DNA from: Candidatus Moraniibacteriota bacterium
GTDB taxonomy: Bacteria; Patescibacteriota; Minisyncoccia; Moranbacterales; UBA9337
Length of the DNA stretch: 33,865 nucleotides
Assembly: GCA_003510795.1 (NCBI GenBank)
Contig: DOKP01000084.1
Coordinates: 1 to 33,865 of the forward strand
Direction of reading: 5' to 3'
Numbering within the stretch: position 1 is the first letter of the stretch; each line of letters starts with the position of its first letter. The position numbers were made by a program, and so were the translations under genes. Shown here piece by piece: positions 7,328-14,687 of this stretch. Below the pieces are notes generated by a model that saw only the letters and a list, made by a program, of their open reading frames with translations, ran no database searches and had not been told where the DNA came from.

Positions 7328-8239
7328 TCATAGCCACGAATCCATATTCATCCCCTTTTCGTGGGCTTGCTTGGCCTCATCATCGCTTAAAATCCCCAGA
7401 TAATGCCTGCTAGTTGTTTGAATATCAGAATGACCCAATAATACTTGAATATGACCTAGACTGACACCTTTTTTCATTAAAATTGTGGAGAAACTATGAC
7501 GTATCGTATGGGCGGTGGTACTTTCAGTTAATCCTGCCAATCTGCGATATCTTCTAAAACTTTTCTGAGCATCATTCCTATCCCAGCGATTTGTCTTTCC
7601 TTCCGCTACAAAAATAAATTCTCCCTCATAGCCTCTCTTTTTGATATATTCACGAATATACTCTAACGACCATTCGGTAAAATATAGTTTTCTCTGTTTA
7701 TTGCCCTTGCCGATAATCAATGCTTCTTTTTTCTCCCAGTCTATATCGTTAATTTTTAAGTTTAAAGCCTCTCCTATTCTGCATCCACTTGAAATTAAAA
7801 CTGAGATAAAAGCCCTGAACCTCAAATCCCTCCCATTTCTTTTGCCAATAGAACTGAAAAAATGCATCAACTCTTCTTCAGTTAGATAATCCACTCTCCG
7901 TTTGGGAATTTTAGGTCTTTTTATCTTATCAAAATCCATAACCCGAAGATGCAATTCATTTTGACAGAATCTCAATAATTCTTTGATTACAGATAAATTA
8001 TGAGCTCTAGTTGTTGGTTTTAATTCTCTTAGCTTATATTCTCTTTTGAGTTTTTCAATACAATCCTCGTTTATTTCTGAAACATTCAAATCGCCAAGAA
8101 TATTCACAGTCCATTTAATAACCTTCCCATATTCATAAACAGAAGCAGATGCCATCTCTTTTTCTAGTTCACAATAGTTTAGAAATAATTTTCCAGCTTC
8201 ACTGAGTTTTATTAAGTTTTGTTTTTTAAAAAATAACAT
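7328..8239 (-). CDS. Tyrosine recombinase/integrase 1 (Xer-like)
   Basis: The 303-aa protein has a SAM-like N-terminal core-binding region (about residues 10-100) and a complete tyrosine-recombinase catalytic domain: R154 (SGCRIGEA), K178 in the beta-hairpin, H244-x-x-R247 (HTIRHS), H270 (LLGHSD) and nucleophile Y280 (SRHYLG). Such enzymes catalyse site-specific strand exchange for integration, excision or dimer resolution. It has the same length and arrangement as recombinase 3 at the far end of the window, so the two are probably paralogous and may bracket a composite element. The start codon is inside a 9-bp inverted repeat. Confidence 0.9.
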   Translation of the reverse strand: MLFFKKQNLIKLSEAGKLFLNYCELEKEMASASVYEYGKVIKWTVNILGDLNVSEINEDCIEKLKREYKLRELKPTTRAHNLSVIKELLRFCQNELHLRVMDFDKIKRPKIPKRRVDYLTEEELMHFFSSIGKRNGRDLRFRAFISVLISSGCRIGEALNLKINDIDWEKKEALIIGKGNKQRKLYFTEWSLEYIREYIKKRGYEGEFIFVAEGKTNRWDRNDAQKSFRRYRRLAGLTESTTAHTIRHSFSTILMKKGVSLGHIQVLLGHSDIQTTSRHYLGILSDDEAKQAHEKGMNMDSWL

Positions 8240-8289
8240 TGGATTTTTTATTGTTTTTCCAATGTTACCTTCGTGACAAATTAAGTCAA
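8235..8289 (-). promoter_or_regulatory. Promoter and start-codon hairpin of recombinase 1
   Basis: On the minus strand, TTGACT (8284-8289) and TAACAT (8262-8267) are 16 nt apart. The spacer ends in GAAGG, as in two other promoters of this window (9923-9950 and 25648-25676). Downstream, AACATTGGA (8235-8243) is the inverted repeat of TCCAATGTT (8258-8266). An mRNA hairpin there would include the ATG at 8239 and could limit translation. Confidence 0.55.
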
Positions 8290-8290
8290 A

Positions 8291-9403
8291 TTAGTTATCC
8301 ACTTTCCCTCTTCTTTTAATTTTCTTATTTTTTAAGTTTCCTTTCGCCAGTCTTTTCAAATCTTCCTCTCCCTCAACTCCCCTTAGTCTTCCAGATAAAA
8401 ACCCTAGCTTGTAAGTAGCACCCTCACTCATAAGTCTCCAGTTAGTATAAGATAAAGTCTTCTTTACTAACATCTGAAAATCCTGAATGCTAACTAGTTT
8501 TTCTCTGCCAATTTTATTATCTTGCAAGCTAAAACTAAGAATAACATCTTTCTGAATCTCTGGTTTTTCGAACTCCAAACTAGTAAAGTCAGCTTTTTCG
8601 AGAGCAGGATTAAGAAGTGATTGTAGCTCAACAATCGTCAGCTTCTTGATTTTTGAAATTTCATCATATAACTTAGTGTTCGATTTTCTCTCCTTTGCAT
8701 CATCAGTCAAATCTTTTATTGCTTTCATATGTCCTACTTCAGCTGAATATCTTACGCCATCTTCAGATGATAGACAATATTTCTTGCGATTAGCTTCGAA
8801 ATTAACATCCACCATATCTTCCTCTTCTTTTCTAGTTAAATCCATTGATTCTGCTTCGCTGTAATCACAATCCAAACAAGTATATATTGTTTCAATAAAA
8901 TTGCCTTTTCTTTGATGCTCCGATTGTAAGTGTGCACTGCACTTCGGACACAAAATAGGTTTTGCTTCCCATTCTTTTCCGTTTTCCCAATAAGCTCTTC
9001 GCTTACTGCATTTTTCGCATTGAAACATAAATACAATTTCATCTTTGTCTTTTGAGTAATTCATTAAGTCTCGAGAGATACATTTCATCTTAGAAGAACT
9101 GCACTTGATACAACGCACTCCCTCTGGCTCAATGGCATTTTCCAACTTTTCATCCAAAGCCAAATCTTTCTCCAACCAACCTTGAATAGTTTTTTCTTTA
9201 TCGCAATACCGCTCACCCTTCATAAAATATATTGCAACTGGAGCAACACATTTATCAAAAAAGTCTTTTTTTATTTTAGCGACAGCCTTATCTTTATGAT
9301 CTAAAGAAGTAAGACCATTGCTTTTTTCCAGCTCCTGACACTTCTCAATAGTGAATCTATCATAAAGCTCACTGTAATAAATTTGGTCTTTGAGATTTTT
9401 CAT
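8291..9403 (-). CDS. Protein with two tandem zinc ribbons, unknown function
   Basis: The 370-aa protein has four CxxC knuckles in two pairs: C98/C101 with C129/C132, and C152/C155 with C176/C179. The second resembles a TFIIS-type nucleic-acid-binding ribbon. The N-terminal 90 residues are helical and charged. The C-terminal half is Lys/Glu-rich with no family I recognise, and the last residues are strongly basic (LKNKKIKRRGKVDN). Only 2 nt separate its ATG from the stop of the macrodomain gene, so the two are translationally coupled and probably act together. DNA or RNA binding is inferred from the ribbons; no catalytic motif is visible. Confidence 0.7.
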   Translation of the reverse strand: MKNLKDQIYYSELYDRFTIEKCQELEKSNGLTSLDHKDKAVAKIKKDFFDKCVAPVAIYFMKGERYCDKEKTIQGWLEKDLALDEKLENAIEPEGVRCIKCSSSKMKCISRDLMNYSKDKDEIVFMFQCEKCSKRRAYWENGKEWEAKPILCPKCSAHLQSEHQRKGNFIETIYTCLDCDYSEAESMDLTRKEEEDMVDVNFEANRKKYCLSSEDGVRYSAEVGHMKAIKDLTDDAKERKSNTKLYDEISKIKKLTIVELQSLLNPALEKADFTSLEFEKPEIQKDVILSFSLQDNKIGREKLVSIQDFQMLVKKTLSYTNWRLMSEGATYKLGFLSGRLRGVEGEEDLKRLAKGNLKNKKIKRRGKVDN

Positions 9404-9405
9404 TG

Positions 9406-9915
9406 CTAACTTAAAAGATTTTTATATATTTTATAGTCATCATCTGAGAAGCAGACAAAATATACTCTCTCAATTTGATGTTCCTCTTCCTCGAGAAAAT
9501 CTTTAACAGCCTGAACTGCGATTAACGAGGCTTCATCAATCGGATAGCCATATACTCCAGTAGAAATATTTGGAAAAGAAATTGTCTTTACTCCATTATC
9601 AACAGCTAAATATAGGCTCATTGTATAGCAACTTCGGAGCATATCCGCTTCTCTCCCATTTTCATTTCCATAAATAGGTCCCACTGTATGAATAACCCAT
9701 TTGGCAGGTAGTTTATATCCCTTGGTTATTTTAGCTTCTCCTTCCATACAACCACCAAGAGTTAGGCATTCCTGATATAATTCTTCTCCTGCCACTCGGT
9801 GAATCACGCCATCAACACCGCCACCGCCAAGTAACCTGCGATTAGCAGAATTAACGATAGCGTCAACTTCTATTTTTGTTATATCACCTTTTATAGATAT
9901 GAGTTCTGTTTTCAT
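9406..9915 (-). CDS. Macrodomain protein (O-acetyl-ADP-ribose deacetylase type)
   Basis: The 169-aa protein is a single macrodomain, close in length to YmdB/MacroD enzymes. Visible motifs are GDIT (residues 10-13), the substrate loop NSANRRLLGGGGVDGVIHR (residues 22-40) with the conserved Asn25 and Asp35, WVIHTVGP (73-80) and the phosphate loop STGVYGYP (118-125). This class removes ADP-ribose from proteins or nucleic acids, or deacetylates O-acetyl-ADP-ribose. In a defence-like island it could reverse or sense ADP-ribosylation. It overlaps no neighbour but is 2 nt from the zinc-ribbon gene. A nearby promoter would give an almost leaderless mRNA. Confidence 0.92.
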   Translation of the reverse strand: MKTELISIKGDITKIEVDAIVNSANRRLLGGGGVDGVIHRVAGEELYQECLTLGGCMEGEAKITKGYKLPAKWVIHTVGPIYGNENGREADMLRSCYTMSLYLAVDNGVKTISFPNISTGVYGYPIDEASLIAVQAVKDFLEEEEHQIERVYFVCFSDDDYKIYKNLLS

Positions 9916-9922
9916 TTGCTTA

Positions 9923-9950
9923 ATATTACCTTCGTGTGAAGATAAGTCAA
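9923..9950 (-). promoter_or_regulatory. Promoter of the macrodomain/zinc-ribbon pair
   Basis: On the minus strand, TTGACT (9945-9950) and TAATAT (9923-9928) are 16 nt apart, with GAAGG at the end of the spacer. The ATG at 9915 is only 7 nt past the -10 box, so the transcript would be leaderless or nearly so. If GAAGG instead serves as a ribosome-binding site, it is rather far (13 nt). Confidence 0.55.
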
Positions 9951-9956
9951 ATTAAG

Positions 9957-10247
9957 TTATCTATTTATGCATGTGTATATGGGAAGTGCAAATGCTCTGT
10001 GATAATTTTGCAACTCTACAAATTTATAGCAATAAGTATCAATGTCATCCTCATCCAATTTACTTCCAGATTGTTTAATCTTGTTCCTCAACCATTCATC
10101 GTCCTTTAGCTTTCTTGAATAGCGACAAACAGTTTTAACGAACACATAAAATCTATCCATATCCAAGGGATGGAAGGATTCTGGATAGTTATTTATCCAC
10201 ACTGTGAAAGCCTGTTCTATAGGATGTTCATTATGTTTTATAGGCAT
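9957..10247 (-). CDS. Hypothetical 96-aa protein
   Basis: The ATG at 10247 is preceded by GGAG at a 5-nt spacing, so it is chosen over an in-frame TTG 33 nt upstream. The soluble, aromatic-rich product has no recognised domain. Its features include WINNYPESFHPLDMDRFYVF (residues about 18-37) and two Cys near the C-terminus. It lies between the abortive-infection gene and the macrodomain gene in the same direction, with about 100 nt before it, and may be a small partner of either. Confidence 0.55.
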   Translation of the reverse strand: MPIKHNEHPIEQAFTVWINNYPESFHPLDMDRFYVFVKTVCRYSRKLKDDEWLRNKIKQSGSKLDEDDIDTYCYKFVELQNYHRAFALPIYTCINR

Positions 10248-10291
10248 ATTTACTCCAATTTCATTAACTCCAATAATCAATCGTGCCGTTT

Positions 10292-10326
10292 ATATCTAGA
10301 TATTAACGCATACTAGCTTCTATGCG
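10292..10326. other. Two short palindromes in the gap before the 96-aa gene
   Basis: A 12-nt palindrome ATATCTAGATAT (10292-10303) and a 6-bp hairpin CGCATA/TATGCG (10307-10312 with 10321-10326) lie in the gap between the abortive-infection gene and the 96-aa gene. A TTGACT on the minus strand lies beside them without a convincing -10 box. They may be an operator region. Confidence 0.35.
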
Positions 10327-10351
10327 AGTCAATCAAAATTATTTGTTTCTT

Positions 10352-11629
10352 TTATCCTTCATTTTTAATCAACAACAATATATCTTTTCTTTTTACTGAC
10401 TCTGGCTTAATTTTGTACACATCACGAATAAATGATATTACTGACATTTGATTATTGTATTTGTGTTTATCATAAATTCTTGTTATATCTTTTTCATTAA
10501 GAATATCAAATATTATAATCAGGCTCACTAGAAATTTATCTGCATTGCGAAATGAATCCACATCAAATTTTGCTATTAGCTCTTCTTTTAAAATAAACAT
10601 TAGATATGAATCACACTTATCGAGAAACAATTTAATTTCTGCCTTTCTTATAATTTCATCCCTCGATTCCAGATTATAATACTTACCTTTAAAATACTTT
10701 CCTTCGCCGTATCGAATATGCGGCAATGCTAATAATTCTGCATACAATTTATTTTTTCTTTTCTTTTGATAGTCCATGACATCATACAAAAACTCAACAA
10801 CCATTTTTGCCGAATTCACTATAAACTTAGCATGATGCTTTAATGGTTTTTCTTCTCTACTATGTCCGTCACTCATTTTATTCCTAATTGATGCAATACC
10901 GTTAATTATTGATGCAACACCTGAAGTAATTTGCTTGAAAGAATCATCAATATCCTTTCTAGTAGCTAAATTCAACATAGTTCTCATTTCATTATAATCT
11001 TTAACTAAATCACCTTTAGTTTTCAGTTCCTCTCCAGTAATTTGCTTGTAAATATCTTTAGTGATTACATCTTCGACTAAAGAACGTGCATTCGTAATTG
11101 CCCCATCATAATCTTTCTCTCTGATTTTCTTATCACACTTATCCAATTGTTCCACTATAAATTTCCTTCCAATCTTGTCCCTATTTTCTATTTCTATTGC
11201 ACAGTTGCTCTCCTTAACGGCATTGAATATTGGTCTTCCTGAAATATATTTTTCAGCAATAACATTATATCCATCTATTTTTAAATTCTTGTTGAAGATA
11301 TCTAGAATTTCGTTTACTTCTTTTTTATCATCTCTAACCAACGGATGCAACATTTCGCATATAAATTTAATAAATATATCATCACTACTATCCATTATTT
11401 TAAGACTAGAATCATCGAAAACCCAATCCTCTTCCCAGTCATCATTCATAACTCTATGCCTATAAATATCGCCCTCCATATCTGAATGCCGAATATCTGT
11501 ACTAGGAAGTGCTTGCAAATTGTATATTCTTTTCAAAAATTCAACTTCGCTCAGTTTACCATTCCAAGAAATGCCTTTTATTTTAAGAGCATCAATGATA
11601 TTTCTTCTTGTAATTTGAGATATATCCAT
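10352..11629 (-). CDS. Abortive-infection protein, AbiJ-like N-terminal domain plus Abi_C domain
   Basis: The 425-aa protein has an N-terminal segment (residues about 3-140) with TRRNIIDALKIKGISWNG, LPSTDIRH, DDWEEDWVF and ISGRPIF, which I recognise as an AbiJ N-terminal-type domain. An Abi_C segment (about 155-285) carries the family's AITNARSLVEDV and IASIRNKMSDGHS motifs. This pair of domains occurs in stand-alone abortive-infection proteins. Residues 290-425 form an extra helical, Lys/Ile-rich extension of unknown role. The Abi_C RNxxSDxH motif (N250, S253, D254, H256) resembles the RX4-6H pattern of HEPN RNases, so RNA cleavage is a plausible activity. It lies directly downstream of XseB/XseA (14-nt gap), which suggests co-transcription. 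Confidence 0.75.
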   Translation of the reverse strand: MDISQITRRNIIDALKIKGISWNGKLSEVEFLKRIYNLQALPSTDIRHSDMEGDIYRHRVMNDDWEEDWVFDDSSLKIMDSSDDIFIKFICEMLHPLVRDDKKEVNEILDIFNKNLKIDGYNVIAEKYISGRPIFNAVKESNCAIEIENRDKIGRKFIVEQLDKCDKKIREKDYDGAITNARSLVEDVITKDIYKQITGEELKTKGDLVKDYNEMRTMLNLATRKDIDDSFKQITSGVASIINGIASIRNKMSDGHSREEKPLKHHAKFIVNSAKMVVEFLYDVMDYQKKRKNKLYAELLALPHIRYGEGKYFKGKYYNLESRDEIIRKAEIKLFLDKCDSYLMFILKEELIAKFDVDSFRNADKFLVSLIIIFDILNEKDITRIYDKHKYNNQMSVISFIRDVYKIKPESVKRKDILLLIKNEG

Positions 11630-11643
11630 AATATTTATAATAC

Positions 11644-11856
11644 CTATTCCTCATCTGAATTATTTTCCAACTCTTTTTTTACATCATTAAATTCATTTTC
11701 AACTTCCTTAAGTCTAGCTCGGCTTAACTTGATGAGTTCTACTCCTTCTTTGACTTTTTCCAATCCTTTTTCAACATCAACCTCTTCTTGGTTATCAAAC
11801 CAATCGGAAATTGCTTCCAGTTTTTTTAATGATTCTGATAAATTTGAATTTTCCAT
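11644..11856 (-). CDS. xseB: Exodeoxyribonuclease VII small subunit
   Basis: The 70-aa product has the compact helical hairpin typical of XseB: ESLKKLEAI, the acidic turn, then EKGLEKVKEGVELIKLSR with regularly spaced hydrophobics. XseB binds XseA to form exonuclease VII, which cuts single-stranded DNA from either end into short oligonucleotides. The ATG at 11856 gives a family-standard length; an upstream in-frame GTG would run into xseA. It lies 10 nt after xseA. Confidence 0.85.
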   Translation of the reverse strand: MENSNLSESLKKLEAISDWFDNQEEVDVEKGLEKVKEGVELIKLSRARLKEVENEFNDVKKELENNSDEE

Positions 11857-11866
11857 ATTTTTTAAG

Positions 11867-13357
11867 TTATTTATTAATAATTTTTTTAACACTAGATTCT
11901 ATTTCCCCATCGTTTATCTTGCCAATAATGACATCTCCTTCCTTAATTTGGTTAACTGACCTGACTACTTTTCCATCTACCGTAATAATGCTGTAACCTA
12001 ATTTCAATTGTCTTTCTGGACTATTTTGATTAATATTTTTCTCTATACTGGTCAAATTATTATTAGCTTGAATAAGCTTATCTTTAAATTTATCTATAAT
12101 TAATTCTTCAATTTTTTGAACCTTGTATTTTTCGTGTCTGATAGTATGACCAACATTAAGAATAAAGTCTTTTATAGATTGTTCATATTGCAAAAATTTT
12201 CCAATTATAAAAGAGTAAAAATCTTTTATCTGATTTGTCGCCTTCTCTAATTTATCCTTTTCAATTTGCATCATCTCCCTAAAATGCATATACATATTCT
12301 GCAAATAATAATCAATTTTATATGTAGCTTTTTCCCAAGAATTATTTAAAACTTGAGTAACTGCGGTGGGGGTTGATGCGGTTTTGTCAGCCACAAAAGA
12401 AATTAACGGAATATCTTTGTCGTGTCCAATACCACATAAAACTGGCACTGGAATCTTTAACATTTCCCTAATTAGAGTTTCATTGTTAAATGCTTGCAAG
12501 CTTTCCAAACTACCGCCACCCCTGATAATAACAAGCACATCAACTGGATTTTTTTGGAAGTATTTCAATGCACTTATTAAATCCTTTACTGCCATTATTC
12601 CCTCTACTCTAGAATCTACAAAAGTAATTTTATAACCGAATCTTCCTATATTATTTAAAAAATCATTAATCACTGCTCCATCTCGTGAGGTTATTAAACC
12701 AATGCTTTGAGGATAATCTGGGATTAATTTTTTTCTAGAATCTTCAAATAAGCCCTCATCTTTTAATTTCTTTTTCAACTCATCATATGCCTTTTTTAAT
12801 GCCCCTTCCCCAACTAGTTCAATAGTGCTTGTTCTGAAGGTAAATCTTCCATTCGGCTTATATATTTCTGAAAATCCTTGAATTGTTAGTTCCATTCCTT
12901 CCTCTATTTCAATTCCACACATCTTATAATCGTTCATCCACATAAAACAATCTAGGACACTCCCGTCATTTTTATCCTTCAATGAAAAATACAGTTGACC
13001 TTTTAAGTTGAAACTTGATACTTCCCCCTTTATCCTAGCTCCCGTATCGGATAATCTGGAGTTAACATCATCCAGATAACTACTAACAGAATATATTTTA
13101 TCCTCTTTTGAGCTTACTTCAACAAATGATTCGCTACCCAAACATTCATTAATAATTAATAAAACATCTTTGCCATATTTTTGAAATTTTTTCTCTCTAA
13201 TTCCTTTTATGGCAAGCAACTCATCTTTGGTTTTTGGTAAAAGAGTAGCCATAGCTTCAAGCGTCTTATTTTGGAACACTCTATAGAGTTCGCACATTTC
13301 CAAATCCGCTCTTTTTTGCCTCCAACTCTTCAATTTTGTTAATGCCTCTTGATTCAT
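11867..13357 (-). CDS. xseA: Exodeoxyribonuclease VII large subunit with fused N-terminal HRDC domain
   Basis: Of the 496 residues, the first 75 form an HRDC domain (LKSWRQKRADLEMCELYRVF, then LLPKTKDELLAIKGIREKKF), normally a tail of RecQ-type helicases. An OB-fold (about residues 90-185; GEVSSFNLKGQLYFSLKD) and the XseA catalytic region follow, with GLITSRDGAVINDF, the DVLVIIRGGGSLESLQAFN loop, PVPVLCGIGHDKD and ADKTASTPTA. It ends in the usual coiled-coil arm and the RQLKLGYSII tail. XseA normally lacks HRDC at its N-terminus and is near 400-450 aa, so the fusion explains the extra length. It degrades single-stranded DNA with XseB. Confidence 0.93.
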   Translation of the reverse strand: MNQEALTKLKSWRQKRADLEMCELYRVFQNKTLEAMATLLPKTKDELLAIKGIREKKFQKYGKDVLLIINECLGSESFVEVSSKEDKIYSVSSYLDDVNSRLSDTGARIKGEVSSFNLKGQLYFSLKDKNDGSVLDCFMWMNDYKMCGIEIEEGMELTIQGFSEIYKPNGRFTFRTSTIELVGEGALKKAYDELKKKLKDEGLFEDSRKKLIPDYPQSIGLITSRDGAVINDFLNNIGRFGYKITFVDSRVEGIMAVKDLISALKYFQKNPVDVLVIIRGGGSLESLQAFNNETLIREMLKIPVPVLCGIGHDKDIPLISFVADKTASTPTAVTQVLNNSWEKATYKIDYYLQNMYMHFREMMQIEKDKLEKATNQIKDFYSFIIGKFLQYEQSIKDFILNVGHTIRHEKYKVQKIEELIIDKFKDKLIQANNNLTSIEKNINQNSPERQLKLGYSIITVDGKVVRSVNQIKEGDVIIGKINDGEIESSVKKIINK

Positions 13358-13374
13358 TTAATATTTTTATTAAT

Positions 13375-13518
13375 TTATTTCTTATATACAGCCTCCAACA
13401 AATCTACAAACTGGCTCGCTATTTTAATTGCGTACTCGTCAGAAATATCTTCTCCAAATTCTTTTTTATAAAGCTCTTTGAATTCTTTTAGTTGTTCGTC
13501 GGTAAAATTTATACTCAT
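13375..13518 (-). CDS. 47-aa protein of a type common in CPR genomes
   Basis: A short frame runs from ATG at 13518 to TAA at 13375 and fills the gap between the NERD gene (1 nt away) and xseA (17 nt). The peptide begins MSINFTDEQLKEFKELYKKE and continues FGEDISDEYAIKIASQFVDL, an amphipathic helical pattern. I associate proteins of about 45 aa with F-G-x-[DE]-I-S-D/E-E-A with Patescibacteria genomes, where they recur near mobile or defence genes; this is from memory, not a search. Function is unknown. Confidence 0.65.
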   Translation of the reverse strand: MSINFTDEQLKEFKELYKKEFGEDISDEYAIKIASQFVDLLEAVYKK

Positions 13519-13519
13519 C

Positions 13520-14287
13520 TTATTTAGCATCTCTATTATATTTCTCAATTTGAACTGATATTAACTTTATTCTATCTGCATCAAGTATATTTTTCTCATT
13601 TTTTAGAAATGATGGTAATGCTTTTTGGTTTAAAACCCAAACATCAGCACCTCTCGGCTGTGGCTCGATAAACCAATCTGGAAAAATAACCACTGGTCTC
13701 ACATCCATTTTTATTCCAGTTGAGTCTGAAATATATTCCTGAAGCCAATATGCCTGTGATTTTGCTTGAAATATAGTGCTTCTATCGATACCCAGCCCAT
13801 CAATTTTCATATTATCACCATCACGTTTAATCTTTTGAATCCCACTGAATTTACTCCTCACTTTTGTCTCAATAGTAAATGCTCCTGCAGGGCCAACAAT
13901 TATATGGTCAATATTAAACATTCCGTCAACAACTATGTCGTGAAACACTTTATACCCCACCTCTCTCATTTGCTCCAAACTTTGACCAACTATTTTTTCT
14001 CCATCTCTTCCTAGTTTGATATTTTTAAATTTTGTCCAAAGCTTTATGATCTTTGCCATAAAATACACCACAGCAACCAGTGCGATAATAGTCCAGATTA
14101 TTGGACTTGGGGGTTTGTTAAAAATTTTATCCGTCCATTCAATCAATGCAACAATAAAAAATACGAATATTATAAAAATATATGATATTAAATCATACAC
14201 AATATCCCTCATTTTTTCATCCAGTGACTGACCTGGGTTACGCAAAGGTCTATTTTTTAGTGGAGAATGCTTTTTATTTTCTAACAT
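13520..14287 (-). CDS. Membrane-anchored NERD-domain (nuclease-related) protein
   Basis: The 255-aa protein has two transmembrane helices (residues about 33-50 and 62-82). A cytoplasmic NERD domain follows: LGRDGEKIVGQSL (residues 92-104), FNIDHIIVGPAGAFTIETK (residues 124-142) and WLQEYI. D127, E140 and K142 match the PD-(D/E)XK nuclease core on which NERD is modelled. NERD proteins are thought to process DNA, often alongside helicases or defence systems. The ATG of the 47-aa gene starts 1 nt after its stop, so the genes are in one operon. Confidence 0.82.
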   Translation of the reverse strand: MLENKKHSPLKNRPLRNPGQSLDEKMRDIVYDLISYIFIIFVFFIVALIEWTDKIFNKPPSPIIWTIIALVAVVYFMAKIIKLWTKFKNIKLGRDGEKIVGQSLEQMREVGYKVFHDIVVDGMFNIDHIIVGPAGAFTIETKVRSKFSGIQKIKRDGDNMKIDGLGIDRSTIFQAKSQAYWLQEYISDSTGIKMDVRPVVIFPDWFIEPQPRGADVWVLNQKALPSFLKNEKNILDADRIKLISVQIEKYNRDAK

Positions 14288-14299
14288 TTATATTTTTTA

Positions 14300-14662
14300 T
14301 TAATTTAAAAGTATTTGTAAATCATTTTTAAATTTTTTAGGAGACTTCGCTAAAGACAAAGCTATAAAATCACTTATCTTATCCTCTTTTTTTATTTTTT
14401 TAAGTATTCTTAATATAAATTTTTCATGTGAGATTCCACAACCTTTTAAATAAAAAATAACATAACCCATAAAGCATAGAGCATCTAGCCATTTTTTTTC
14501 TTTAGCACAAATGATTGCCATTTGATAATACATCATATACCAGCTATCATTATTCGATTTTTTAAGTTCTAGCAGTGAAAAATTTGCTTCACTCCAAGCT
14601 TTATCATATTCTTTTCTTTTAATAAGCTCTTCGATTTTATCTAGGTATACAATAAAACTCAT
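14300..14662 (-). CDS. Small helical (TPR-like) protein
   Basis: The 120-aa product consists of repeated helix pairs (KRKEYDKAWSEANFSLLELK, then WYMMYYQMAIICAKEKKWLD) with the spacing of tetratricopeptide-like repeats. It may be a scaffold or binding partner of the adjacent NERD or DUF2130 proteins (gaps of 12 and 25 nt). It lacks signals for export. The family is not recognised with confidence. Confidence 0.55.
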   Translation of the reverse strand: MSFIVYLDKIEELIKRKEYDKAWSEANFSLLELKKSNNDSWYMMYYQMAIICAKEKKWLDALCFMGYVIFYLKGCGISHEKFILRILKKIKKEDKISDFIALSLAKSPKKFKNDLQILLN

Positions 14663-14687
14663 AGTTTTAATATTAATTTATACAATA

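Noticed and set aside
11857..11892. Longer xseB start at an in-frame GTG upstream
   Set aside because: It would overlap the xseA coding end and add residues not found in the family; the ATG at 11856 gives the standard length.
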